This document shows, piece by piece, positions 22,769 through 34,700 of a stretch of 64,000 bases of DNA (positions are counted from its first letter, which is position 1; every line of letters begins with the position of its first letter). The notes under the pieces were generated by a model. It saw only the letters and a list, made by a program, of their open reading frames with translations, was not told the DNA's origin and made no database searches. The DNA is taken from assembly GCA_007922195.1 (NCBI GenBank), contig ML681963.1, forward strand, positions 139,998,568-140,062,567, written 5' to 3'. The translations under genes were made by a program, and so were the position numbers. This DNA is from Podocnemis expansa (Eukaryota > Chordata > Testudines > Podocnemididae).

Positions 22769-24299
22769 ATAGAATCATAGGGTTGGAAGGGACCTCATAG
22801 GTCATCTAGTCCAACCCCCTGCCAGAGGCAGGACCACTCCCACTATACCATCCCAGTCATGGTTTTGTCCAGCCGGGCCTTAAACACCTCCAAAGATGGA
22901 GACTCCACCACCTCCCTTGGGAGCTCATTCCAAGGCTTCACCACTCTCCTAGTAAAAAAGTTTTTTCTAATAGCCAGCCTTGACCTCCCTAGCTGCAACT
23001 TGAGACCATTGCTCCTCGTTCTGTCCTCTGTTATTACTGAGAACAGTCGAGCTCCATCTTCCTTAGAGCATCCCTTCAAGTAGTTGAAGGTTGCTATCAA
23101 ATCCCACCTCAATCTTCTCTTCTGCAGGCTAAATAAGCCTAATGCTTTCAGTCTTTCCTCATAGGGCCTGTGCTCCAGCCCTTTAATCATTTTGGTTGCC
23201 CTCATCTGAACTCTCTCTAGCATGTCCCTGTCCTTTTTGTAGTGGGGAGCCCAAAACTGAACACAGTATTCGAGATGTGGCCTCACCAGTGCAGAATAGA
23301 GGGGAATGATCACATCCCTTGATCTACTGGTAATACTTCTTTTGATGCAGCCCAGTATGCCATTGGCCTTTTTGGCAGCAAGAGCACACTGCTGACTCAT
23401 ATCTAGCTTCCCATCCACCATGACCCCCAGGTCCTTTTCTACACTGCTGCTACTTAGCTGAATGTTTCCCAGCCTGTAGCGGTGCATGGGGTTTTTTCGT
23501 CCCACATGAAGGATTTTACACTTGTCCTTATTGAAGCTCATAAGATTTCTATTGGCTCACTCTTCCAATTTATCTAGGTCTCCCTGAATCCTGTCCTTGC
23601 CCTCCAAAGTGTCTACTGGTCCCCCCAGCTTGGTGTCATCCGCAAACTTACTGAGAATGCAGTCTATTCCATCATCCAGCTCATTGATGAAAATGTTGAA
23701 CAGAACCGGCCCCAGGACCGACCCCTGGGGCACCCCACTCGTGACTGGCTGCCAGCTAGACATGGAACCATTGATTCCTACACGCTGAAACCGTTGATCT
23801 AGCCAGTTTTCTATCCACCTTATAGTCCACCTATCCAACCCATACATCCTTAATTTGCCAATGAGAATGCTGTGGGAAACTGTATCAAAAGCCTTGCTAA
23901 AATCAAGGTATATGACATCAACGGTTCTTCCTGCATCCAGAAAACCAGTCATCTGATCATAGAAGGAGATGAGATTGGTCAGGCATGATTTACCCTTGGT
24001 AAATCCATGTTGACTGTTCCTGATCACTTTATTTTCCTCTAAGTGTTTGAGGATGGATTCTTTGAGAATCTGCTCCATATTTTTCCAGGGATTGAGGTGC
24101 GGCTGACTGGTCTATAATTCCCCGGATCCTCCTTTTTCCCTTTCTTGAAAATAGGCACTACATTTGCTTTTTTCCAATCCTGTGGCACCTCCCCCGTTCT
24201 CCAAGAGTTTTGAAAGATAACGGCCAGCGGTGCTGCTATCTCATCGGCCAATTCCCTTAGCACTTTTGGATGCAGTTCGTCCGGCCCCATATACAGCCC
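22769..24299 (-). mobile_element. CR1 LINE, 5'-truncated, inserted in gypsy gag
   Basis: On the minus strand this reads the second half of CR1 ORF2 and its 3' end. The 3' terminus, GTTGGAAGGGACCTC and TAGAATCATAGGG when read on the plus strand, is the tail typical of bird-like CR1 (an ATTCTATG repeat, no poly(A)). No target duplication is evident, as usual for CR1. The 5' truncation falls in the RT domain, just before GPDELHPKVLREL. The few disabling lesions suggest it is a young copy. Confidence 0.93.
22843..24299 (-). pseudogene. CR1 ORF2 reverse transcriptase, C-terminal two-thirds
   Basis: Starting inside the RT domain, the frame shows [50 protein letters not shown] and the catalytic FADDTKL box, followed by the thumb and the CR1 C-terminal region ([35 protein letters not shown]). 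Only two lesions separate it from an open frame: a frameshift near 24110 and a TGA near 23554, where a Trp codon is expected before ANRNL. The endonuclease half is absent through truncation, so it could not retrotranspose. It lies antisense to gag. Confidence 0.92.
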
Positions 24300-25036
24300 G
24301 ATTTCAAAATTTTGTAATAGCAAACAACATAACTGATGAGAAGAAGGTACCAGTTTTTCTAAAGGTCATTGGAGTTAAGACTTATAATTTGCTATGTGAT
24401 TTGCTTTATCCGGAGAAGCCAGAGCAGAAACCTTATGGGGACCTAGTGGAAGTTCTGGAAGCACATTTTTCCCCAAAGCCACTAGTAACTGCTGAGAGGT
24501 ATAGGTTCTACCTAAGGAACCAAGAGGAAGGTGAATCAGTTGCACAATTTGTAGCAGCTCTGCAGAAGCTGGCAGCACACTGTGACTTCAAGAACATGTT
24601 AGAGGAAATGCTCTGTGACAGGCTAGTGTGTGGCCTGCACAGTGAATCAACATGAAAACGCCTATTGACTGAAGGTCAACTCACCTTGCAGAAGGCTGTG
24701 GAAATTGCAGTCTCCATGGAACGCGTCACCCAAGACATGCAACAGATCGGGGTCAGTGTCTGTAAAGTATCCCTACAACCTGCCCCCAGGGCACCGGGGA
24801 GACAAGAATTTTACCGGTGTGGGAAGCAGGACCACCTCGCATCTGAGTGCCGGTTTAAGGAACTACTGTGTCGACAATGTGGTAAGAGAGGGCACATTGA
24901 ACGTGCCTGCAAACAAAGGAAGGGTGAGCCAAACAGAAGAGGCAGACCTGAGAAAAATGGGCTGTTGGTTTGGCAGACTTAGAGGGAAATTCTGCATGCA
25001 GTAGAGCAGAATACAGGTGATCATAGTGACACCCAA

Positions 25037-28000
25037 TTGGAAGATGAAGATTCCCTCCATGTTTTGTCTATAACAGCTGGCCCACGTAAAGTCTGGGTAA
25101 CACCTGTGTTGGAAGGCAAACCTACACGCATGGAACTGGACACTGGCGCAGCAGTTTCATTAGTTTCTAACATTGTGTATGAGAAGGACTTTAGACATCT
25201 GCCACTTAAGCCGACAGTAGTCGTTTTGAAGACATATACTGGAGATACTGTTCCCCTGTTGGGTACTATTGATGTGAAAGTAGAACTCAATGGACAGACC
25301 ATACAGCTACCACTGTTTGTGGTAAAGGGGAATTACCCAGCCCTAATGGGAAGATCTGGGATCAGGAAAATCCAACTCGATTGGTCACAAGTGCATCAAT
25401 TGACTAAAGAAGAAATGAATCTAGCAGCGGTATTAACAAAACATGCTGCTGTTTTCGGTGAAGACTTAGGCAGTATGAAGGGAATCACTGTGAAATTAAA
25501 TATAAAGCCTGATTGCCAACCAAAATGTTTGCAGGCCAGCATGGTGCCATTTGCCATCAGACCCAAGGTAGAAGAAAACTTGGAGCAGTTAGTCAAAGAG
25601 GGAGTCTTGGTGCCAGTTACTCACAGCCAGTGGGCGACACCCATTGTCCCAATAGTGCAGAAGGATGGCTCCATTCAGATTTGTGGAGATTTCAAGGTCA
25701 CTGTCAACTCAGTGTTATGTGCAGAACAATATCCTCTTCCCCGCATTGAGGACATCTTTGCAGGTTTGGCTGGAGGACAAAAATTTAGCAAGATTGATTT
25801 GAGTCAAGCGTACTTACAGATGCACGTTGAAGAAGAATCTCAAGAATTGTTGACAATCGTAACACATAAGGGGTTGTACAGATACTGCCGTTTACCTTTC
25901 GGCATTACTTCAGCCCCAGCTTTCTTCCAATGAGCAATGGATCAGATTTTGAGTGGTTTATCAGGAGTACAGTGCTATCTGGATGACATCCTGGTCACAG
26001 GCAAAAATGAGGAGGAACACCTCACAAACTTGGAAGCTACTCTGCAAAGACTGGAAGAGTATGGTTTATGTGTTCACAGAGACAAATGTAAGTTTTTCCA
26101 GGCCTCAGTTGAATATTTAGGACATATAATTGATGCTGATGGTCTCCATAAGTCTCCAGCCAAGGTTAAGGCTATTGTGGATCCTCCGCTACCTCAGAAC
26201 ATAAGCCAACTTCGCTCATTGTTAGGCTTATTAAACTATTATAGCAAGTTTATTCCACAATTAGCGATGCTCCTGAAACCCCTACATGAGCTTCTGGGAC
26301 CGAAAAAGGCCTGGAACTGGACTGAAGCCTGTGATGTTGCATTTAATGAAGCTAAACGCTCACTGGTAAACTCTAAGGTTCTGACACATTTTGACCCATC
26401 CTTGCCCCTACAGTTGGCTTGTGATACCTCCCCTTATGGAGTTGGGGCTGTATTGTCACATATTATACCTTCTGGTGAAGAGAGGCTGATTGCTTTTGCT
26501 TCACGCTCCTTGACTAAGGCAGAAACTAACTATGCCCAAATTTAATGCGAAGCACTGGGCATTGTTTTTGGCGTTCGGAAATTTCACCAGTACCTGTGGG
26601 GAAAGAAGTTCACACTTCTCACTGACCATCGACCCCGACATCAATTTTGGGGCCACACACAGGCATCTCACATTTGGCTGCTAGTCGGATGCAATGATGG
26701 GCATTGATACTTTCTGGATACACATATGAAATCAAGTACAGGCAATCCTCTTTGCATTGCAATGCTGATGGCCTTTCAAGGCTACCCTTACTGCCACACT
26801 GTCAGGATCAGGGCCAGGAAGGAATCTTTTACTTTGAACAGGTGGAAAACACACCCGTCACGGCTTCTCAAGTGAAGAAAGCAACACGGGTTGACCCAGT
26901 ACTCTCACGAGTTATGGATTTTGTGATGCATGGAACGTTCTTACCTGACTCTCAGGTCTCTCCTGACCTCCGCCCCTATGTGTCTAGGAGGACAGAGTTA
27001 TCGACCCAATCTGGGTGTTTGTTGTGGGGTATGCGTGTCATTATCTCATCCTCATTAAGACCATGTTTGTTGGAACAGCTCCATTCAAGTCACTGCGGCA
27101 TAGTGCGCATGAAAGAAATTGCACGGAGCTATTTCTGGTGGCTGGGCTTAGACAAGGCCATTGAAGAAACGGCTAGAGCTTGTACCTCATGCCAGAGCGT
27201 CTGGAATGCACCTCAGTTGGCACCTCTTCACCCACGGGATTGGCCCAAAAGGCCATGGCAACGTATCCATGTTGATTTTACTGGCCCATTTGAAGGATGT
27301 ATGTTTTTAAGTGCTGTGGATGGCCATTCAAAATGGCCAGAAGTCTCGGTAATGCAGTCCACTACTATGGAATCCATTATTCAGACCCTGCGTGGCTTTT
27401 TTAGTCATTACAGTCTTCCAGAACAGCTGGTGAGTGACAATGGACCACAATTCGTTTCTCAGGATTTTGAAACTTTTATGAAGGCCAATGGAATACATCA
27501 CATCAGGTCAGCACCGTATCATCCTTCCACCAATGGACTTGCTGAAAGGTTTGTACAGACTATGAAGCAAGCTCTAAAATCTGCAAAGGGACGTTCACCT
27601 CTTCATAAGTGTTTGGACAACTTCTTGTTGTCCTACACAAACACTCCACAGGCTACAACTAAGGCATCTCCAGCTTTTCTTATGATGGGATGGGAGTTGC
27701 GCTCTTGCTTTGATTTGTCGAAACCGTGAGACACACGGCAAGCTGTTCAATGCCAACAGCAGGACCAGGTCAGCAGACATTCACCAAGAACAAAGGGCTG
27801 CACCTTCAGTATTGGACAGCCAGTTCTTGCTCGAAAGTATGCTTTAGGAGCTAAATGGGTCCCAGCAACGGTCATTGCCCAGACAGGACCTGTTTCCTAC
27901 TCTGTCCAGACAGCGAGTGGCCTAGTTTGGCGACGGCATGTAGATCAGCTGCTTCTCCATCATATCCACCCAGAAGATGCATCTCCAGCAGACATATCTG

Positions 28001-28248
28001 ACTTCACCCTTACTGATGATACAACATCAGAGCATGAAACTACTATTTCTGTCTCTCCTGCTCCAGCCACCCCTTCAATGCCTTCAGCCTCCCTGGACCA
28101 ACCAGACACAACATCCTCTCCGGTTCTGGCTACTTCCCCAGTACCTGTGATCCCACCACCACCAATACCACCTTGTGGGGTGGGCACACCAGAAGTTTGC
28201 CGTAATCCACCTCGCGACAGAAGGCCTCCTAATCGGCTGGATCTTTAG
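25037..28248 (+). pseudogene. Gypsy pol: protease, RT, RNase H, integrase
   Basis: The aspartic protease core is LDTGAAVSLVS (about 25134). RT shows KIDLSQAYLQM and the catalytic YLDDILVTG at 25976. RNase H follows (LACDTSPYGVGAVLSH .. LLTDHRP). The integrase has an HHCC zinc region (LHSSH .. CTSC) and all three catalytic acids: D in HVDFTG (27273), D in VSDNGPQF (27437) and E in GLAERF (27543). The C-terminal part is Pro/Ser-rich and ends with TAG at 28246-28248. Four lesions break it: TGA at 25931 and TAA at 26543, then a frameshift near 26630 with TGA at 26695, and TGA at 27727. Active-site residues are otherwise preserved. Confidence 0.9.
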
Positions 28249-28387
28249 CTAGTGGTGACGCCCTCTTCATGGGACAGAATAATTCCCTGGGGGTTCGCCG
28301 GAGATGGGGCAGTCTACCCTCATCTCCTAGTTTAGTTCTTATTCTTTCTGGGGGGGGGAGGGCTTTATTCGGGGGGGGGTGTTGATT

Positions 28388-28402
28388 AGAGGGGGAGGAA
28401 TA
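28388..28402 (+). promoter_or_regulatory. Polypurine tract
   Basis: AGAGGGGGAGGAATA directly abuts the 3' LTR, the expected site for plus-strand priming. Just upstream, at 28350-28380, are two long G runs. Confidence 0.85.
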
Positions 28403-28592
28403 TGTGGTGTTTTGGACTACCTAAGGTCATTGGGGTTGTCATAGTGATAAATGGGAGAGTCGTTTAGGTGCTAGGAAAACCTGTCTGTCTCCTGTCTCTC
28501 TCTCTCTCTGTTCTCTTTCAATAAAGACTTCTTATACAGCTCTGAATATGCTGTCCTCCTTATTGGATTATAATCTCCCTTAAAACTCTACA
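28403..28592 (+). repeat. 3' LTR of gypsy element
   Basis: This 190-bp repeat starts TGTGGTGTTTTGGACT and ends AAAACTCTACA. It is nearly identical to the 5' LTR; the main length difference is in the CT run. Confidence 0.95.
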
Positions 28593-28597
28593 GATGC

Positions 28598-29212
28598 GTG
28601 CTGCATATTGTCCATTTCCTGGCCCGTGTGTCCCTCCCCAATACAAAATGGTGGGAACCATTAGCACCAGCAGAGGGTGAGGACCCCCGGTGCGTCAGTG
28701 TGCATGCCACCCTAACCTCATGGCCCGCTGGAGACATCAGTTGGCAGCTCCTCCCTGGAGCTGTGAGCATGGGTGTGTACTTGGCGTGATTCACCCATTG
28801 CCACGATGCCTGCCCTTTCTGCAGCATGAGGGAGACACTGGTGCATGCCTACCTCAAATGTGCCAGGTTGCAGCCCCTCTTCTGTCTCCTCCAGAACCTC
28901 TTATTGCGGTTCTGGTTGCACTTCTCCCCACACTTACTTTTACATGCACTCCCCATCTGTGGCCCCACAAAGTTGCAGGACCTCCTCACCAGCCTCCTCC
29001 TCACATTCGCAAAAGTAGCCATCTATAAGACCAGGGAGAGGACATTGAAAAAGGAGGGTCCCTGTGACTGTACGGTCTAGTTCCAGTCCCTCGTTCAATC
29101 AAGTGTCCGGGCAGAGTTCCTTTGGGTGGTGTCTGCTGGCTCCCTTGACATCCTCTGGGAGCAGTGGGCACTGGCTGGGGTTCTCTGCTCAGTGTCCCCT
29201 TCTGGTAGACGA
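28598..29212 (+). pseudogene. Tx1 ORF2 C-terminal remnant (copy C)
   Basis: Past the gypsy element the LINE resumes with MLHIVHFLARVSLPNTKWW, then the zinc-cluster region MRETLVHAYLKCARLQPLF, AKVAIYKTRERTL and CDC. This is the same order as copies A and B. Frame changes near 28690 and 28826 and a stop near 29078 break it. The final residues and stop seen in the other copies are altered by a deletion near 29203. Confidence 0.75.
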
Positions 29213-29340
29213 CCATCACACCCATCCCTGTTTTCTCATTAGTTGTCCCTCCAAATTAGTTTGGACTGGGCCTAGTGCTTCTTCCCGAAGGATGGGGGAG
29301 AGGTTTTAGTAGTGGGCGGGTTTGTGCCTGCTCACATCCC

Positions 29341-30132
29341 GGTAACCAAATAGAAGCCCCCCCCCCAGCTCGCAGGCTTGACTCAGTCACAAGAGGTTCA
29401 CTTCTTTCCACATGATACCAAAGAAGAGTCAGTCTCTCCCTCAAAGAAACAATCCCCATCCCCACCCCCACCCCCACCCTCTTATCAGCTCCCATCATGC
29501 AGCTATGTTAACATGAAACATTTCTTTAAAAAATTATTCTTTAACCCTTCTGAGAATGCTCTATAAAGACTAATCAAAGGCTATGGACAGGTTTCCAGGT
29601 CTTTCCCCCATTCACATCAAGGAGACCCTATTTTAATTATTATTTAGGAAAAGACAGCTGCTTCCTGTTTGTATCATTAATTTATTCTGTTTCCTGAAGG
29701 GAAGCTCGGGTGAAAAGAAGCCATAGATAGCTAGAATGTCGCGCAACACCACTGTCTGTGCAGTCCAAGGTTAAATACAATAGCTATGTTTATTTTTAAA
29801 ATTATTATTATTGCTAAGTTCATCCAAAAGGTACAAATAGCCTCCTCTAGTGCCATGTAACTAAGCTTTTACAGTAAAATTGCTCATCACCACAACCTTT
29901 TCCTTACCTCCTCAAGAAGGGACAAAGTATTAACTAAAGATGTCTAAAACTAAAGCCACCATTATTTCACTCAATTTCTCATAAAAACCAGATGAGAGAG
30001 GAAAAGTGGGGTTCTATTTCTATAACTTCTGCCCACCATACATTTTGGTGACCATAACTCTAAATCCAAAACAAAAACAAAACAACCTCATGACTTCCAG
30101 GAATGAATGGGAATCTGGAGCACAGACCTCTT
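29341..30132. other. No recognisable gene or repeat
   Basis: Starts in C-rich simple sequence (29358-29366 and 29460-29480), then AT-rich noncoding DNA without recognisable features. Confidence 0.45.
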
Positions 30133-30956
30133 CTAGGATATGTCTACACTGTGTGTTTAAGTCAACTTAAACAAAGCCCTGACTACATTGCAGGGGATTA
30201 AAGTCAACTTTAGCATCAGGTAAAGTCAACTTTATAACTTCCACTTATAAAGTTGACTTTACAGTTAAGTCAACTTTATTAAGTCGACTTAAGGCAATGC
30301 GGAGGGGGAGTTGCCTTAAGTCGACTTAACTTTCCTCCCAACCACAGAAAACGTGGGGATGGGGGATGGCTAGAAGACACAACAAAGCTGGGAGCATTCC
30401 CATCTGTGTGGACCACAGCCAAACCCCACATTTGCCCCAACTGATCCAGCATCTCCCCACTTCTCAGCCCGACTGGGCATCACAGCCTGCCCAGGCATTT
30501 CCCTTGTTCTCAGCCTGACACCAGCATCTCAGCCAGACCCCTACATGTCCCTGCATCGCAGTCAGACCTGAGCATCTCACCCCGACCCAGCATCTCCCTG
30601 CATAGCAACACGGCCCCAGCATCTAAGCCCGGCCCAGCATCTCCCCCGTTCTTAGCCCGACCCTGCCTGTCTCCCCTGTTCTTAGCTCGACCTACGTCTT
30701 CCCTATTCTCAGCCCATCCTGCATGTCTCCCCTATTCTTAGCCCAACCCTGCCTGTCATGCTCCTTCTCTGCCCAAACCCATGTGTCTCCCCCCTTGCCC
30801 TTCTCAGCCCAGTCCTCAGTGTTTCCCCCTTCTCTGCCCAAACCTGTGTCTCCTTATTGCCCTTTTCAGCCTTACCCTGCCTGTCTCTCCCCCTCTCCAA
30901 CCAACCCTGTGTGTCTCCCCTTCTCAAAGGACACCCCTGATAGTATTGTAAAACAA

Positions 30957-31090
30957 ACAAGGAGTCCAGAGGCAGTGTTTAAGACTAACAAATTTATTTA
31001 TTGGATGAGCTTTCGTGGGAGAAATATTCCACTTTATCAGATAGTTTGTAGATGAGGGAGTTTACAGAACTGTAGGAAATAAATGCAGGG
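30957..31090 (-). repeat. SINE-sized interspersed repeat (minus)
   Basis: Reads CAAGGAGTCCAGAGGCAG, then AAGACTAACAAATTTATTTA and GAGCTTTCGTGGGAG, the complement of the repeat at 3262-3391. It is followed by further shared sequence (AATGTAAAACGTAGGATCAG) that also occurs next to the copies at 52400-52520. Confidence 0.75.
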
Positions 31091-31173
31091 GAATGTAAAA
31101 CGTAGGATCAGGTCACATTCTAACAGCAAATCAAAGCAGTTGTTAAGATTTAAACACTGGTAAGCAGCACATG

Positions 31174-31175
31174 GA

Positions 31176-31231
<56 letters not shown>

Positions 31232-31233
31232 AG
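31174..31233. repeat. (GAAA)n microsatellite
   Basis: About 15 tandem GAAA units. Confidence 0.97.
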
Positions 31234-31763
31234 GTTGCTATTTCTTTTAGATTAGATTGTGTGAAAGCAGGATTAAATCCTGACTATGGATTTTTTTCCC
31301 CATTATAACAGGTGATTTGACTTTACCTTCCTTTATGTGCTGTTTCAGTCTTAACTACTGCTGCGCTCTGCCCCTGCACTGGCATTTGCCTTGCAGCACC
31401 TGTTCCAGAGCCAGAGGAGTCAGGGCAACACAGGGAGGGTGTGGAGTGCTGTGCTGGCACATCGTTGGGCTACATCAGGCTCCCTGGCCTCCCTGTTGCC
31501 ACACACAGTATGGAGGATGGTGTGGTCACTCACTTCCTGTAGCAAAGGAGTGGCCAGAAGAGAGGGGCACCTCTGCTGTGGTGCACTGGGGCCAGGTACC
31601 GACAATGCATCATTCCTAGTGCTACCTAGCAGTTGCCAGTGTGGACGTGAGCAGTCTCTTGGCATTTTGAGTGTGGACATGCTAAGCTGGCTTAATAAAG
31701 TCTACTTTAAGAAGACTTTATTAAGCCGGCTTAACCAAGCCCTGTAGTACAGACATAGCCCTA

Positions 31764-34700
31764 GCTTGGTGGTGAGAATTTCATTCAACATGTGAAGCAA
31801 TAAGTGTAGAACTCTGTCTCACATGCATTAAGATCTGGTGGTTTGAGAAGTTCAAAAGGAAAGAACATAGGCAAGTTCCAAACTGCCATTTAAAAAGTTT
31901 CATCAAGTTCTGTTCTTCAGCTGTGTCCCTTCCTGTCCTAGAACATTCTGAAGAGACAGCAGGCATTTCAGACTCAAGTCTTCCACAATCCCATGCAAGC
32001 GTGCTGCTGACCACTGTTCCACTATGAACTGTTTGGCATCAGGAATGCTGATCTGTTCATGAGACTAACATTAGGTAGGCTTTATTTATTCTGCAAAAAG
32101 GTGTCCTCCCATCTTTCCTAGTTTTCTTCCTTATTGACATTTGGTTTTGACCCTTCTTTGGAACCTTTCAACTCCATGACAGTTTTGAAGAGATGCGAGA
32201 TGTGTGTTACATAGCCCAGAGTCATCTAATGTGCATGTGCCTCTATGGCTTCATTTTACATAGCTGATAAGAAACAGAGACCATTAGATTAAAAAAAGAA
32301 GAAGAAACTAACCTACCAACCAATCTTTCCTTCATTTAAAGAACAATAAGTTTGCAAAGTCTAGCACTCAAAAGTTAGGAAATACCAAAATTAAGGCTGC
32401 TTGGGTAAATTTAACTGAGCCCTCTTTTGTACATACATTATGATGCAGTCTTTAAATAAATAATCAGGCACTATCTTTTTAAATCCCTGCACCAAAGCAA
32501 GGAAACACGACAGCATCGCAATGAAATGATTGTAAAAATTTTATTAACATGGACAAGACAATGAGTTTTCCCTGATATTTTCAAAGTGGCTGAACCATTT
32601 TAGTGGAAACTTTCAAAATAAAAATAAAAATCAGCATATGAAAGGCACCTAGCTTGGACGTTTAAACCCAAATGGTTACAGATTGGTAACATTATAAATA
32701 ACTGAGAAACAGGGTCTTATAATGGGAAGTGGCAGTCATCTTTAATTATAGGGGATACTGTCTGTATCTTCTACACAAAACAGATATGATAAATATGAAG
32801 ATTTCAGCTGATAGTTATTTCTGCATATACCCTTGAATTAAAAGGGATTAAAATAAGATCAATAGTATGTGGTCATTTCATGCACACCAATCAGTGCGTG
32901 TATTTTCTTATCCCACGGCAATGTGCTACCACCAGGTTAGGTGAGGTCTAATTATTAAAGGTTGCCCAAGATTACAAGAAAACCTACAATGAACTTCTGC
33001 CGCGTTGTAGAAAAGAGTTCTTTGCTAGGAGATGGCATTATGTTACAACATGCGTAGAGTAGCATGACTGAACTCACTCTAGACAAGGACCATCAAGTTT
33101 AAAATTAGGTCATCTGCTTCTGTTTAACTTTAAAGGTCCATTCTAGGGCTAAACATGACTACCTGACAATATTAAACATGACAGTTCTTGTCTACACTGG
33201 GTACTCAGTATTGTGCCAGTTAACACATACTATGATGCAACAGTTTTTCTCCATGTAGACAAAGCCCGAGTGTTGAACTCTACTGCTACTGTGGAATTCA
33301 CAGAGGTATTTTCAGGGATTAATTCTCATTCCTGGAAAAAGTTAGGGGCCATTTGATGGTACTATTTCCTGTTTAAAGGACAGGACTGAAAAAAAGATAA
33401 ATTAAACTCCCCACTCAATCCAGGAGGGAACAATCTTGGCATTGGGCAACAAGTGCTGTGCTGGGAAGCTAGGAGTACTCCCAACTTTGTGTAAAGCAAG
33501 GTCGGCAGCAGTCTCCAGGATATTAATCTTTCACCTCTCAGTCTGTGCCATGGATAATTAATCACTTGATTGTGCAACTTCTTGTAAGGCAGGAAAAATA
33601 AGACTGCCTCTGCCAGCATTTTCAACAAAGTTATTATTTCATATACAATTGAACTTTCTTCCAGTTTTTCATGAGTTTTGACTACTTTGAATGAATCTTA
33701 TGCAAACCCTTTCCCACACATGAAGAAGCAAGATGATATGGAAATGTCTGTAGCTTCAGCATGATACTAGCTTAGGTGTCAGTGTGGGAGGTAGCCACTA
33801 TGGCTACAAACTCCAGAAGAGTTTTGGAGACTGAGTAAGAAGAGAAATTTACAGCAAGAAGCAGACCAGCTCATTATAAGAAGAAAAACGCAGTGTGGCC
33901 CCCTTCAGTGGTTTTACTCTGCATTGATAACTGTCTGTAACTGAAAGTAGACTCTAGACAGTTATTAACTCCCCAGAGCTGGAAACAAGAATGCTGGAGT
34001 TGAAGACCTAAAAAGTGAACATTTATTATACAAGAATCCTCCAGCTGTATTAGACTTTTAAGAGATAAGATTGATACAAACCTCTAAAGTGTGTCAAGCC
34101 AAATGGATTCCTGGAATAGCTGACTATAAACTAACCTCAACTCTAATACTTCATGCTGTGGGACTCACTGTTCCATTCTAGGGCTACATTAAATGGGGAA
34201 AAAATTATTTAAAGAAAAATTAAAATCCTGTCATATGAGGTAATGAAAAATGAAATAAGGTGCCCAGAGGATCCCTCTGGTAGTTTGTGGTGTCTCAGGT
34301 TAGCCAGCCTAGACCCACCACATTTCCCTTCACAGTCCTAGAAGTCCTGGTTTCTTGGAGAAGAAGCTGTATAATTCCAATAAGAGTCCCTTCTGGGCAA
34401 CATATATATTTATATTGGAGTACACTGGGGAATCCCCAGGTTTCTAGGTTTGCTGCTTTGTGGGTTTTTTTTATCACCAGTCTCTTGGCTGATTTTCAAG
34501 TGGACAGGACTAATTTTTTTATAATTCCGCAGACACTAGCTCTTGGTGTGCCGCAGGAGACCTGGGAGACAATGCTGTGTAACAGCTAAGAATTCAATAC
34601 CTGCTCCCTTTCTCCCTCAAAATGCCTCTGAGCATATTTTTCCAAAGTCAATTCTTAGAAAGGTCATAAGAAGTGGATGACAATTTAAAGACTAAACAGG

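Larger units (their letters stand above)
22710..24982 (+). pseudogene. Gypsy gag, split by a CR1 insertion
   Basis: ATG at 22710 opens a short exon-like piece (MALLNTTFEAYDHSAASWQ) that stops at the CR1 junction near 22768. Gag resumes at about 24300 with RFQNFVIANNITDE and continues through LAAHCDFKNMLEEMLCDRLV. An in-frame TGA at 24653-24655 interrupts it, and the last part carries two zinc knuckles. The second, CRQCGKRGHIERAC, is intact; the first, FYRCGKQDHLASEC, lacks its leading cysteine (Phe in its place). Gag would package the element RNA in virus-like particles. It is disabled by the insertion and the stop. Confidence 0.85.
22295..28592 (+). mobile_element. Mag-like Ty3/gypsy LTR retrotransposon
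   Basis: Two direct repeats (22295-22480 and 28403-28592) bound a gag-pol interior, and a perfect 5-bp duplication, GATGC (22290-22294, 28593-28597), flanks them. A primer-binding site follows the 5' LTR and a polypurine tract precedes the 3' LTR. Domain order is gag, zinc knuckles, protease, RT, RNase H, integrase: the Ty3/gypsy order. The YLDDILVTG box and the tRNA-Ser primer site suggest the Mag lineage. No envelope gene is present. A 1.5-kb CR1 splits gag. The two LTRs differ at only about four or five substitutions plus length changes in a CT run, so the insertion is moderately recent. Confidence 0.92.
17541..29340 (+). mobile_element. Tx1-like LINE, long copy (copy C), split by hAT and gypsy insertions
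   Basis: Removing the insertions at 20877-21626 and 22295-28592 leaves a Tx1-clade LINE of about 4.8 kb in one orientation. It has an ORF1 remnant (to about 18436), ORF2 endonuclease from 18444, reverse transcriptase across 19100-20855, a middle segment at 21635-22294 and the C-terminus plus 3' UTR at 28598-29340. The 5' end immediately follows the CTCCTGTA that ends copy B. Sequence on either side of the gypsy element joins across the duplicated GATGC. Tx1-clade LINEs use an apurinic-like endonuclease for target-primed reverse transcription; this copy carries many frameshifts and stops and is not active. Confidence 0.8.
30136..31760. mobile_element. Composite Harbinger-type MITE
   Basis: It begins GGATATGTCTACACTGTG and ends GTACAGACATAGCC, an inverted pair, and is flanked by the 3-bp duplication CTA (30133-30135 and 31761-31763). 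Both arms hold GTCAACTTTA/TAAAGTTGAC-type words. The interior includes a C-rich, imperfectly repeated tract (about 30470-30920, with phrases like CAGCATCTC and CTGTCTCCCC), a minus-strand SINE-like repeat (30957-31090), a GAAA microsatellite and further GC-rich sequence. It is therefore one MITE with later insertions or captured DNA. It is non-coding. Confidence 0.7.

Noticed and set aside
22295..28592. Endogenous retrovirus with envelope
   Set aside because: After integrase there is only a short Pro/Ser-rich tail to the stop at 28248, then the polypurine tract; no env frame, and domain and primer features are gypsy-like.
31174..31233. CRISPR-like or other regular array
   Set aside because: It is a plain GAAA microsatellite; no spacer structure exists anywhere in the window.
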